A DNA stretch of 62,334 bases from positions 1-62,334 of the forward strand of contig CANRTU010000023.1 in NCBI GenBank assembly GCA_947642745.1, read 5' to 3'. Made by a program: the position numbers and the translations under genes. The DNA is from an uncultured Eubacterium sp. (GTDB taxonomy: Bacteria > Bacillota > Clostridia > Lachnospirales > Lachnospiraceae). Below are positions 16,537 to 24,788 of the stretch, piece by piece. The notes under the pieces were generated by a model. It did no database searches, had not been told where the DNA came from, and worked only from the letters and a program-made list of their open reading frames with translations. Each line of letters starts with the position of its first letter. Within the stretch, counting starts at the first letter, position 1.

Positions 16537-18837
16537 ATGTACGAACATATGAATGATATGCAGATGCGGGCGATCCGTCAGACAGAGGGGCCGGTACTGG
16601 TGCTGGCTGGCGCAGGCTCAGGAAAGACCAGGGTCTTAACACATCGTGCGGCATATTTAATAGAAGAAAAAGGTGTCAGCCCTTATCATATTATGGCGAT
16701 TACGTTTACGAATAAGGCGGCCGGAGAGATGCGGGAGAGGATTGACCAGATCGTGGGTTATGGATCGGAAAGTATCTGGGTATCCACGTTTCACTCAGCC
16801 TGTGTGCGTATTTTAAGGCGGTTTATCGACCGGACCGGTTTTGATACCAGTTTTACAATTTATGATTCAGATGACCAGAAACAGCTGATGAAAGATATTT
16901 GTAAACGTCTCGGGATAGATACAAAAATTCATAAAGAAAGAACGTTTCTCAATGCAATATCCCATGCCAAAGACGAACTGGTCAGTCCGGGGGCGTATCA
17001 GCAGACAGCTTCCGGAGATTTCAACAGACAGCGGATTGCTGGTGTATACGCAGAATACCAGAAGATGCTTGCAAGAAACAATGCTCTGGACTTTGATGAT
17101 CTGATTATGAAGACTGTGGAACTATTTCAGACTGACCAGGAAGTGCTGGACTATTATCAGGAACGGTTCCGGTATCTGATGGTGGACGAGTATCAGGATA
17201 CAAATACGGCCCAGTTTACACTGGTACGCCTGCTGGCATCCAGATATCACAATCTGTGTGTGGTGGGTGATGACGACCAGTCGATATATAAATTCCGGGG
17301 GGCGAATATCGAAAATATTTTAAATTTTGAAACCTATTTTCCGGAGGCAGTGGTAATTAAACTGGAACAGAACTACCGTTCGACTCAGAATATTCTGGAT
17401 GCGGCCAACGGGGTGATTGCCAATAATATCGGACGGAAAGAAAAAGCGCTCTGGACAGAAAACGGGACAGGCGCTCCGGTTCTGTTTAAACAGTTTGAAG
17501 ATGCATACGGGGAATCTGATTATATTGCCAGTGATATCCGGGAGAAAGTAAATAATGGTATATACCGGTATCAGGATTGTGCGGTGCTCTACCGGACCAA
17601 TGCCCAGTCCCGTCTGTTTGAAGAACGCTTTGTAATGGCTGGTATTCCTTATAAGATCGTAGGCGGCGTGAATTTCTATGCCCGCAGGGAGATCAAGGAC
17701 CTGCTGGCTTATCTGAAAACGATTGACAATGCCAGGGACGATCTGGCTGTCCGAAGGATTATCAATGTGCCTAAACGGGGCATTGGCGCCACGACGCTGG
17801 CAAAAGTACAGTCTTATGCCAATGAGCATGAAATCAGCTTTTACCAGGCGCTCCGGGCAGCTTCTGAAATTCCTTCCATTGGCAGGGCGGCGGTGAAAAT
17901 CCAGCCGTTTGTGACATTTATCCAGGCAATGCGCTCAAAGGCCGCGCTTATTCCGCTGTCAGACCTGTTACAGGAAATCATTGATACTACCGGTTATGTG
18001 GCTGATCTTGAGGCGGAAGATTCTGATGAGGCCAGGGCCAGAATTGAAAACATTGAAGAATTACAGGGAAAAGTACGTGTTTACGAACAAAATGAGTCAG
18101 AACCGTCTCTTTCCGGATTTCTGGAAGAGGTGGCGCTGGTAGCGGATATTGATAATCTGGAAGCGGAAAGCGACTATGTGGTTCTGATGACGCTCCACAG
18201 CGCCAAGGGGCTGGAATTTCCACAGGTATATCTGGCAGGAATGGAAGATGGCCTGTTTCCGGGGTATATGTCCATTACCAGCGACCAGGCGCGGGAGGAA
18301 CTGGAAGAAGAGCGCAGGCTTGCCTATGTGGGCATCACCAGGGCGAAGGAGAATCTGACGCTGACCTGCGCCAGACAGCGTATGGTGCGGGGAGAGACCC
18401 AGTACAACAGGATTTCCAGATTTGTAAAGGAAATTCCGGCGCATCTGCTGGAGGCGGAGGCTTTAAAACCACGTAAAATGCCGGAGCTGGTACCAGCGCC
18501 GGGACAGCGGGCCAGGAATGCGTTTCTGGCAAAGCCGGTGGCAATGCGCTCCGGCAGCTACAGCAGGCCTTTATCTGATGCGGCGGCTGCGGACGGCGTG
18601 CAGGCGCATTCAGCTTCCGGCGGCCCCGGACTGGCAGTCCCTGGCGGTGGAACGGATGACGCAATCCGTAAAAAGCTGGGATACGGAGTAGGAGATATGG
18701 TGCGTCACCAGAAATTCGGGGAAGGAATGGTCGTAAAGATTGTTTCCGGCGGACGGGATTATGAGGTGACTGTACAGTTTACACAGGCAGGGATCAAAAA
18801 GATGTTTGCCATGTTTGCCAGACTGAAAAAAGCATAG
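16537..18837 (+). CDS. pcrA: ATP-dependent DNA helicase PcrA (UvrD/Rep family)
   Basis: The 766-residue protein carries the ordered SF1A helicase motifs. Walker A GAGSGKT is at 25-31, followed by ITFTNKAAGEMRER and the DEXX box VDEYQDTN near 220. GDDDQSIYKFRGA, LEQNYRSTQNIL, VLMTLHSAKGLEFPQV and VGITRAKENLTLTCA complete the set. The C-terminal GVGDMVRHQKFGEGMVVKI is the Tudor-like PcrA tail that contacts RNA polymerase in the family. PcrA unwinds DNA 3'-5' in nucleotide excision repair and removes RecA and stalled complexes. Length is typical of the family. It appears to be transcribed alone from a promoter at 16458. Confidence 0.97.
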   Translation: MYEHMNDMQMRAIRQTEGPVLVLAGAGSGKTRVLTHRAAYLIEEKGVSPYHIMAITFTNKAAGEMRERIDQIVGYGSESIWVSTFHSACVRILRRFIDRTGFDTSFTIYDSDDQKQLMKDICKRLGIDTKIHKERTFLNAISHAKDELVSPGAYQQTASGDFNRQRIAGVYAEYQKMLARNNALDFDDLIMKTVELFQTDQEVLDYYQERFRYLMVDEYQDTNTAQFTLVRLLASRYHNLCVVGDDDQSIYKFRGANIENILNFETYFPEAVVIKLEQNYRSTQNILDAANGVIANNIGRKEKALWTENGTGAPVLFKQFEDAYGESDYIASDIREKVNNGIYRYQDCAVLYRTNAQSRLFEERFVMAGIPYKIVGGVNFYARREIKDLLAYLKTIDNARDDLAVRRIINVPKRGIGATTLAKVQSYANEHEISFYQALRAASEIPSIGRAAVKIQPFVTFIQAMRSKAALIPLSDLLQEIIDTTGYVADLEAEDSDEARARIENIEELQGKVRVYEQNESEPSLSGFLEEVALVADIDNLEAESDYVVLMTLHSAKGLEFPQVYLAGMEDGLFPGYMSITSDQAREELEEERRLAYVGITRAKENLTLTCARQRMVRGETQYNRISRFVKEIPAHLLEAEALKPRKMPELVPAPGQRARNAFLAKPVAMRSGSYSRPLSDAAAADGVQAHSASGGPGLAVPGGGTDDAIRKKLGYGVGDMVRHQKFGEGMVVKIVSGGRDYEVTVQFTQAGIKKMFAMFARLKKA

Positions 18838-18839
18838 CC

Positions 18840-18976
18840 GGATACTTTTTACTTTACAGGAGAGATTGTCCTGTAAAGTAACCCCTTCCGGGAGGATCGC
18901 CATGCGGCGGAAATGAAAAATGCCGCAAAAGCGTCCCTCCGCAGGCGGAGTATCCGGCTGCGCCGGATACTTTTAT
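18840..18976. repeat. Modular hairpin repeat, family 2, copy 1 (terminator of pcrA)
   Basis: After the pcrA stop, TTACTTTACAGGA pairs perfectly with TCCTGTAAAGTAA (about 18848-18880). Next comes CCCCTTCCGGGAGGATCGCC. The block ends with GTATCCGG-CTGCG-CCGGATAC followed by TTTTA (about 18950-18974). The same modules occur at 24501, 28731 and 43286. The final hairpin with T-run can act as a terminator. Confidence 0.75.
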
Positions 18977-19023
18977 AAAAAAATTATAAAATATAAATTT
19001 TTTCTCGCTATTTGGGAAAGATA

Positions 19024-19032
19024 TGTTATAAT
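19024..19032 (+). promoter_or_regulatory. Extended -10 promoter
   Basis: TGTTATAAT is a perfect extended -10, about 65 bases before the start at 19098, in an AT-rich stretch. No clear -35 hexamer is visible. Confidence 0.6.
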
Positions 19033-19097
19033 GATTAAGATAAAACGAAGTGCAGCTTTTGTACTTTCAAAATAGAGCGGAAAGGAGAAAATAAGAT

Positions 19098-19460
19098 ATG
19101 AATCGTTTGGATGAACTGCATGCTTTGCTGTCAGAAAATGTAGCAAAGGTGGGAGAACTTCTGAAAAGAGAAAAAGAGGTGGAAGTTGAAGTGGAGGAGA
19201 AGCGTAAATGTAAAACGGGATGGATTTTTGCGGGTATCGGCGTTATTGTAGTAGCTGCCGCAGCCGCATATGGTTTATACCGTTTCTTTGCACCGGATTA
19301 TCTGGAAGACTTCGAGGATGATTTCGACGATGACTTCGATGATGATTTTTTTGACGATGAAGAAGAAAAGGCGGAAGAAAAAACAGAAGAAGCTGTAGTG
19401 AATGTTAAGGAAACTACAGTAGAAGAAACTGTTACAGACGAAATGACTGAGGATGAATAA
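19098..19460 (+). CDS. Small membrane protein with acidic tail, unknown function
   Basis: The 120-residue product has an N-terminal coiled, charged segment with KEVEVEVEEKRK. One membrane helix follows (about 41-63, WIFAGIGVIVVAAAAAYGLY), then a strongly acidic tail with repeated DDFDDDF units and Glu/Thr-rich sequence. It looks like a single-pass anchor with a low-complexity acidic extension, loosely similar to YtxH-type or other short membrane proteins of clostridia. I do not assign a family. It has an AAAGGAGA ribosome site, its own promoter and a strong terminator, so it is a monocistronic gene. Confidence 0.85.
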   Translation: MNRLDELHALLSENVAKVGELLKREKEVEVEVEEKRKCKTGWIFAGIGVIVVAAAAAYGLYRFFAPDYLEDFEDDFDDDFDDDFFDDEEEKAEEKTEEAVVNVKETTVEETVTDEMTEDE

Positions 19461-19471
19461 TCAGTATTAAA

Positions 19472-19504
19472 AACTGGCCGGAGAGAATTTCCGGCCGGTT
19501 TTTT
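19472..19504 (+). terminator. Rho-independent terminator
   Basis: AACTGGCCGGA pairs with TCCGGCCGGTT around a short loop and is followed by six T. It ends the small membrane protein gene. Confidence 0.9.
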
Positions 19505-19971
19505 GCGTTACAGGAAACTGCGTCTGTAACGCTGAATATTGTATTTGAATACAATTACTACAATTCATTGACTGAATATCTTTTGCTACCCTGATCCTTA
19601 TCGGAAATTTTTAAGACCACAGCGTGTCTGAAAATCATTCCTGTAATCCGCGCTCCCCCGCTTGGAGCGTGTTTGAAAAATGCTTTCTGGCATATGTACC
19701 CTGAAGGGTATGATATATCGTACCATTTAGGGTACATAGTGGGGAGTGCAGATGCCGGGAATGATTTTCAGACACGCTCTGGTACCCTTCAGGGTAAAGT
19801 GTGAAGCATACCCTAAAGGGTACGATGTATCATGCTTTTTGTGTGCATCTTACGAAAAGCGTTTTTCAGACACGTTCTGATATCGCTGGCGGAGCCTGCG
19901 TAAAGCATTTTCAGACAGTACCGGACACGATGGAAAGGTATTCCATAAATGTAAAAAAAATATAAAATCTA
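19505..19971. other. Intergenic region holding a composite palindromic repeat
   Basis: No gene is supported. The stretch is filled by a composite copy of the family-1 element and ends in an AT-rich run leading to the marR promoter. Confidence 0.6.
19619..19882. repeat. Dispersed palindromic element, family 1, composite copy B
   Basis: This is the clearest copy. AGCGTGTCTGAAAATCATTC at 19621 is the inverted complement of GAATGATTTTCAGACACGCT at 19759-19778. A second inner end, GGAGCGTGTTTGAAAAATGC, starts at about 19664, and a further right end, CGTTTTTCAGACACGTTCT, finishes near 19879. The block therefore looks like two nested or adjacent copies. Internal palindromes include TACCCTGAAGGGTA and TACCCTAAAGGGTACGATG. 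Confidence 0.85.
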
Positions 19972-19999
19972 TTGACATATCAGTTTTTTATTTTATAAT
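19972..19999 (+). promoter_or_regulatory. Promoter of marR-citrate synthase genes
   Basis: TTGACA at 19972-19977, a 16-base spacer and TATAAT at 19994-19999 form a near-consensus promoter. The leader to the marR start is about 140 bases. Confidence 0.75.
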
Positions 20000-20000
20000 A

Positions 20001-20014
20001 GTTAAAAACTTAAC
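20001..20014. promoter_or_regulatory. Candidate MarR operator palindrome
   Basis: GTTAAAAACTTAAC is an inverted repeat (GTTAA-N4-TTAAC) directly after the -10 element, where a bound repressor would block transcription start. The regulator gene downstream is MarR family, and such proteins commonly bind AT-rich palindromes at their own promoter. Autoregulation is inferred. Confidence 0.5.
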
Positions 20015-20144
20015 GATCTCAACCTGTGTAATGCACAATGCTTTTGGTCAAAGCTGATTTTTCTCTGGATTTCTTTATTTTCGCCCATAAGAAAAGATTC
20101 ATTTGATGAATTACCATAGAATAAAAGTAAAAAGGAGGATTTAT

Positions 20145-20666
20145 ATGGAGAATCGTGAAATTGGCAATAATGAAGAATTAATGACGGCTGATATTGTAAG
20201 CCTTTCCCATGAACTGACGTATCGCAGATATCTGCTTAATAATGGCCATATCAGTCATTTTTTTCAAAAGATAAGTATCCCGGAATATCTGGCGCTGCAT
20301 TTTATCAATGAGACGGCACAGCACAGTGATTCCGGCAGGACGTATCTGAAAGATATTGCGGACAAAATGAAGCGGCCGGTCCGCCAGATTTCCAGGGTTG
20401 TTAAATCTTTGCAGGACCGTGGGCTGTTGTCCTGGTCCCATGACGGGGACGGCCGGGAAGGTACCTATGTGGCGATTACGGAAGCGGGCAGAAACATACT
20501 TGGTGAGGAAGAAAGTATGTTAAAGGAATACTATGGCAGGGTCGTTGCGCATTATGGCCGGGACAATTTCGTACAGCTGCTGCAGCTGATGAGACAGCTG
20601 GAAGCGGTTATGGGAGAAGAATTTGAAGGGATGGAGGTGGCTGAAGATGATGAAACAGATGAATGA
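20145..20666 (+). CDS. MarR family transcriptional regulator
   Basis: The start at 20145 has AAAGGAGG upstream and gives a 173-residue protein. A winged helix-turn-helix lies at about 65-130. The recognition helix is in RPVRQISRVVKSLQDRGLLS and the wing in GDGREGTYVAITEAGRNIL. Flanking helices serve dimer formation. MarR proteins usually repress their own operon until a small ligand or oxidant binds. The gene overlaps the citrate synthase start by about 20 bases, so both are one transcript, and citrate synthase is the likely controlled gene. The acidic C-terminus EGMEVAEDDETDE is encoded within the overlap zone. Confidence 0.9.
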   Translation: MENREIGNNEELMTADIVSLSHELTYRRYLLNNGHISHFFQKISIPEYLALHFINETAQHSDSGRTYLKDIADKMKRPVRQISRVVKSLQDRGLLSWSHDGDGREGTYVAITEAGRNILGEEESMLKEYYGRVVAHYGRDNFVQLLQLMRQLEAVMGEEFEGMEVAEDDETDE

Positions 20667-21984
20667 TTATGCGGTTCGTAAAGAACAGACCTGCCGCGAA
20701 AACGACAGGATATCGCCCAGGCTGTTTGAAGAGTACGGTGTAAATCTGGGGCTGCGGGACGAAAATGGCAACGGAGTACTGACAGGACTGACCAATATTT
20801 CCAGAATTGTTTCCTCGAAGGTGGAGAACGGACAGAAAGTATCCAGCGACGGACAGCTTTGGTACCGGGGATACCGGGTGGAAGATCTCATTCACGGCCT
20901 GGGAGAATACGAGATGGGATTTGAAAAGATCGCTTATCTTTTATTAATGGGGGAAATGCCTTCTTTAGAAGAATACAGGGAATTTTATGCTCTGATCGGT
21001 CAGAACCGCCTGCTTCCTTCTAATTTTACAAGAGATGTCATTATGAAAAAACCGGGAGCGGACATTATGAATACAATGACCCGGAGTATTCTGACACTGG
21101 CTTCCTACGATGAAGCTCCGATGGACATTTCCATTTCAAACTGTCTGCGCCAGTGTATCCAGCTGATTGCCCGGTTTCCGACGCTGGCCACGTATTCTTA
21201 TAATGCGTATAATTATTATGTCAATCAGGCCAGCATGATTATCCATATTCCGGATTCATCCCTGTCTACGGCAGAAAATCTGCTCCGGATGCTAAGACCA
21301 GACTGTCAGTATACAAAGATCGAGGCAAAGAGTCTGGATACGGCGCTGATTCTGCATATGGAGCATGGAGGCGGGAATAATTCCACGTTTACTACAAGGG
21401 TAGTAACATCTTCCGGTTCTGATACATATTCCACGATTGCGGCAGCCATGGCCTCCCTCAAAGGTCCAAAGCATGGCGGAGCCAATATCAAAGTGATGGA
21501 GATGATGGCGGATATCCGTGCCCATGTCAGGGACTATGGGGATAAAGAGGAGCTCTCAGCCTATCTGTCCAGAATACTGGATGGGGAAGCTTTTGACGGA
21601 AAAAAACTAATTTACGGCATGGGACATGCAGTCTATACAAAATCAGATCCAAGGGAACGGGCCTTTAAGCATCATGTGATCCAGCTGGCGGAAGAGAAAG
21701 GCAGACAGCAGGATCTGCTGTTATACCAGAATATTGAGGAGCTGGCGCCGGAACTGATCGCGCGGCGCAGGCGTGTCCATAAGGACGTGAGCCCGAATGT
21801 GGATTTTTACAGTGGATTTGTGTATGATATGCTTGGAATTCCGCAGGAGCTGTATACAGCCATCTTTGCGGTGGCAAGGATTGTGGGCTGGAGCGCCCAC
21901 CGCATCGAGGAACTGATCTGTACGGATAAAATCATAAGGCCGGCTTATATGAGCGTTATGGAAGCAAAAACAGACAGCATGTGA
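20647..21984 (+). CDS. gltA: Citrate synthase
   Basis: The start ATG at 20647 (or 20650) is preceded by GGAGGTGG at 20633-20640 and lies within the end of marR. The product of about 445 residues is a si-type citrate synthase. Diagnostic segments are LWYRGYRVEDLIHG, HMEHGGGNNSTFTTRV with the substrate-binding His, SLKGPKHGGAN, GHAVYTKSDPRE with the second His, and SPNVDFYSG with the catalytic Asp. It condenses acetyl-CoA with oxaloacetate to citrate, the first step toward 2-oxoglutarate and glutamate in anaerobes with a partial TCA branch. No aconitase or isocitrate dehydrogenase gene is beside it. Tight linkage to a MarR regulator is unusual for this enzyme. Confidence 0.95.
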   Translation: MMKQMNDYAVRKEQTCRENDRISPRLFEEYGVNLGLRDENGNGVLTGLTNISRIVSSKVENGQKVSSDGQLWYRGYRVEDLIHGLGEYEMGFEKIAYLLLMGEMPSLEEYREFYALIGQNRLLPSNFTRDVIMKKPGADIMNTMTRSILTLASYDEAPMDISISNCLRQCIQLIARFPTLATYSYNAYNYYVNQASMIIHIPDSSLSTAENLLRMLRPDCQYTKIEAKSLDTALILHMEHGGGNNSTFTTRVVTSSGSDTYSTIAAAMASLKGPKHGGANIKVMEMMADIRAHVRDYGDKEELSAYLSRILDGEAFDGKKLIYGMGHAVYTKSDPRERAFKHHVIQLAEEKGRQQDLLLYQNIEELAPELIARRRRVHKDVSPNVDFYSGFVYDMLGIPQELYTAIFAVARIVGWSAHRIEELICTDKIIRPAYMSVMEAKTDSM

Positions 21985-22045
21985 CAGTCCGGATATCCGC
22001 GGCCTGTGGAGCCGGCTGAACCCGGTTCTGGTACGGAATGGCATC

Positions 22046-22074
22046 TTGAAAAATTTCCAGACTTTTGATATAGT
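22046..22074 (+). promoter_or_regulatory. Predicted promoter for aldolase-metY genes
   Basis: TTGAAA at 22046-22051 and TATAGT at 22069-22074 are separated by 17 bases. Downstream, before the ATG at 22175, the word AAGGCGCCTG occurs twice (about 22086 and 22135), each followed by (A/G)C(A/G)GATC, giving a direct repeat that might be an operator. Confidence 0.55.
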
Positions 22075-22174
22075 GTGATTTACCGGAAGGCGCCTGACAG
22101 ATCCGCTCCTGTAACCAGAGCGTCTGGTACACGACAAAGGCGCCTGGCGGATCATAAATAGAGGAGAAAAGAAT

Positions 22175-23152
22175 ATGAAAAAACTTTCAGAGCTGATGGG
22201 ATACCGTTCCAGTGTGCGGGTGATAGACGCCACATTGCGGGACGGCGGACTGGTAAATGATTTTTATTTTACAGATGAATTTGTCAAAGCGCTGTATGAA
22301 ACCAATATCAGGGCAGGCGTGGACTATATGGAGTTTGGTTACAAAGCCTCTGGGGAAATGTTTGACGAGCACAAATTTGGCAAATGGAAATTCTGCAAAG
22401 AAGATGATATCCGTGCCATTGTGGGAGACAATGATACAGACCTGAAACTGGCGGTCATGGCGGATGTAGGACGCTGTGACTACAGGCAGGATATTGTAAA
22501 CCGCAGCGACAGTCCGCTGGATCTCATCCGGGTGGCTACTTATCTCAATACGATTCCGGCGGCGATTCATATGATTGAAGACGCTAAAAATAAAGGATAC
22601 GAAGTCAGCTGCAATCTGATGGCGGTGTCCAATTCCCAGGAGAGCAGCCTTCGCATGGCGCTGGATATGCTTGGCCAGACGCCGGTGGACGTACTTTATA
22701 TTGTAGACAGTTTTGGCGCCCTCTATCCGGAAGAAATCGAACGTATCGTGGATGTTTATATGGAATTTGCGGATAAATATAATAAGAAAGTGGGCATTCA
22801 TGCGCACAACAACCAGCAGCTTGCCTTTGCCAATACCATAGAAGCGGTAGGTGATGGCGTGGACTGGCTGGACGCTACCTATGCGTCCATGGGACGGGGT
22901 GCGGGAAACTGCGCCATGGAGCTGCTTCTTGGACTGTTGCGCAATCCGAAATACAATATATATCCGGCTTTCAAATTTATAGATAAATATATGAACCAGC
23001 TAAAAGAAGAAGGGGTTGTCTGGGGCTATGACCTGCAGTATCTGATGACCGGACTTTTGAACCAGCATCCGGGGACTGCGATCCGGTTTACAAAAGAAAA
23101 CCGGAAAGATTATGCGGAGTTTTACAAAGAAATTACAACACAGTATGAATAA
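22175..23152 (+). CDS. DRE-TIM metallolyase (HMGL-like / 4-hydroxy-2-oxovalerate aldolase-like)
   Basis: The 325-residue protein is a TIM-barrel of the HMGL-like family. Its start VRVIDATLRDGGLVNDF holds the Arg-Asp pair of the DRE-TIM signature. The metal-binding HAHNN (GIHAHNNQQLAFANT) occurs at about 208-222. DATYASMGRGAGNCAMELLL matches the C-terminal barrel motif of aldolases and isopropylmalate-synthase-like enzymes. It lacks the long regulatory C-terminal domain of LeuA. The family cleaves or forms carbon-carbon bonds next to a carboxylate using a divalent metal. The true substrate is not known. It is 15 bases upstream of metY and probably co-transcribed with it. Confidence 0.85.
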   Translation: MKKLSELMGYRSSVRVIDATLRDGGLVNDFYFTDEFVKALYETNIRAGVDYMEFGYKASGEMFDEHKFGKWKFCKEDDIRAIVGDNDTDLKLAVMADVGRCDYRQDIVNRSDSPLDLIRVATYLNTIPAAIHMIEDAKNKGYEVSCNLMAVSNSQESSLRMALDMLGQTPVDVLYIVDSFGALYPEEIERIVDVYMEFADKYNKKVGIHAHNNQQLAFANTIEAVGDGVDWLDATYASMGRGAGNCAMELLLGLLRNPKYNIYPAFKFIDKYMNQLKEEGVVWGYDLQYLMTGLLNQHPGTAIRFTKENRKDYAEFYKEITTQYE

Positions 23153-23167
23153 ACCGGAGGAATCAGT

Positions 23168-24448
23168 ATGAGTGAATATAAAATAAATACGAAATGCGTG
23201 CAGGCAGGCTATACACCGGGAAACGGCGAACCACGCCAGATTCCGATTATCCAGTCTACCACATTTAAATACGAAACCAGCGAAGCCATGGGCAGACTGT
23301 TTGATCTGGAGGACTCCGGCTATTTTTACACCAGGCTGCAGAATCCGACCAATGATTATGTGGCGGCCAAAATAACGGAGCTGGAAGGAGGAACGGCAGG
23401 AATGCTCACTTCCTCCGGACAGGCGGCGAATTTCTTTGCGTTATTTAATATCTGCGAGTGCGGCAGTCATATTGTAGCCTCTTCTTCTATTTATGGAGGA
23501 ACTTTTAACCTGATTGCGGTGACCATGGCAAAGATGGGAATTACAGTAACTTTTGTCTCCCCGGACTGCAGTGAAGAGGAGTTAAATGGCGCTTTTCGTA
23601 AAAACACCAGGGCCGTATTTGGAGAGACCATCGCAAATCCGGCGCTGACGGTGCTGGATATCGAAAAGTTTGCGAAAGCGGCCCATGCCCATCAGGTACC
23701 GCTGATTGTGGACAATACATTTCCGACGCCGGTAAACTGTCGTCCGTTTGAATGGGGGGCCGATATTGTTACCCATTCCACCACAAAGTATATGGACGGT
23801 CATGGAGCGGCTGTAGGCGGCGCCATTGTAGATTCCGGCAGGTTTGACTGGATGGCCTGTGCGGATAAATTTCCGGGGCTTTGTACACCGGATGATTCTT
23901 ACCATGGTATTACCTATGCGGAAAAATTTGGAAAAGAAGGCGCCTTTATTACGAAATGCACGGCCCAGCTGATGCGGGATTTTGGCTGTATCCAGTCCCC
24001 GCAGCATGCGTTTTTGTTAAATCTGGGTCTGGAATCACTGCATGTGCGTATGCCACGTCATGTGGAAAACGGACAGGCCGTGGCGGAATTTCTCCAGCGG
24101 CATCCAAAGGTGGAACAGGTTGTCTATCCGGGGCTGGCTGGCGATAAATATTATGAAACGGCTCAAAAATACATGCCTCACGGGGGCTGTGGCGTGGTGT
24201 CCTTTGAATTAAAGGGAGGCCGTGCCGCGGCAGAGCAGTTTATGAAACGGCTGAAACTGGCGGCCATCGAAACCCATGTGGCGGACGCCAGGACATGCTG
24301 TCTGAATCCGGCCACCTCCACCCACCGTCAGATGACAGACGAACAGCTTGCGGCAGCCGGTATCCCGGCAGGGCTGGTGCGGATGTCCTGTGGCCTGGAA
24401 GATAAAGAAGATCTGATTGCGGATCTTTCACAGGCGCTGGACGGCTGA
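23168..24448 (+). CDS. metY: O-acetylhomoserine sulfhydrylase (PLP enzyme)
   Basis: The 426-residue protein is a Cys/Met-metabolism PLP enzyme of the O-acetyl-L-homoserine sulfhydrylase type. The PLP lysine lies in THSTTKYMDGHG, the PLP phosphate contact in SSGQAANFF, and the Asp that holds the pyridine in LIVDNTFPTP. The length of about 430 residues and the start CVQAGYTPGNGEPRQIPIIQ favour MetY over the shorter MetB/MetC group. It makes homocysteine from O-acetylhomoserine and sulfide (direct sulfhydrylation) or can yield other thioethers. It is preceded by CCGGAGGAATC and lies 15 bases after the aldolase gene. A GTATCCGG hairpin follows it. Confidence 0.93.
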   Translation: MSEYKINTKCVQAGYTPGNGEPRQIPIIQSTTFKYETSEAMGRLFDLEDSGYFYTRLQNPTNDYVAAKITELEGGTAGMLTSSGQAANFFALFNICECGSHIVASSSIYGGTFNLIAVTMAKMGITVTFVSPDCSEEELNGAFRKNTRAVFGETIANPALTVLDIEKFAKAAHAHQVPLIVDNTFPTPVNCRPFEWGADIVTHSTTKYMDGHGAAVGGAIVDSGRFDWMACADKFPGLCTPDDSYHGITYAEKFGKEGAFITKCTAQLMRDFGCIQSPQHAFLLNLGLESLHVRMPRHVENGQAVAEFLQRHPKVEQVVYPGLAGDKYYETAQKYMPHGGCGVVSFELKGGRAAAEQFMKRLKLAAIETHVADARTCCLNPATSTHRQMTDEQLAAAGIPAGLVRMSCGLEDKEDLIADLSQALDG

Positions 24449-24788
24449 GAGCAGTTTAAAAAGAATATATGAAAAGCTGCGGCGTCCTGCCGCAGACAGA
24501 GTATCCGGCAAAGTCCGGATACTTTTTGCTTTACGGGAAAATGCGCCTGTAAAGCAAAAGCCCGTCTGGCAGGACCGCCTGCGGCGGAAGATAAAATACG
24601 GCCGGATACGTATTTTAAATCCTGTCTTTATGAATCAGGAAGCCATTATGCGCTGGGACAGATGCGCCCGGTACAAAATATACTTTAAACTGGCGGCTTC
24701 CTGGTATATTCGTTCCTGTTTCCGGAGATATTAAAGCGTATCACGTAAATAGTAATATCAATAAAGTTACAGGAAAGGAATGTAGGAT
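24449..24788. other. Intergenic region after metY
   Basis: This holds the family-2 hairpin repeat (24501-24612) and then an inverted pair CAGGAAGCC (about 24637) and GGCTTCCTG (about 24695). No convincing promoter consensus is seen before the next open frame, although AT-rich sequence around 24735-24770 may hold one. Confidence 0.4.
24501..24612 (+). repeat. Modular hairpin repeat, family 2, copy 2 (terminator of metY)
   Basis: GTATCCGG at 24501-24508 pairs with CCGGATAC at 24515-24522 and is followed by five T, a good terminator for metY. Then TGCTTTACGGG and CCTGTAAAGCA form a second hairpin, followed by GGCAGGACCGCCTGCGGCGG and a terminal GGCCGGATAC. The module order matches the copies at 18840 and 28731. 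Confidence 0.75.

Noticed and set aside
22080..22170. SAM or other riboswitch before the aldolase-metY genes
   Set aside because: The leader is only about 90 bases and shows a direct repeat and no recognisable riboswitch core or terminator.
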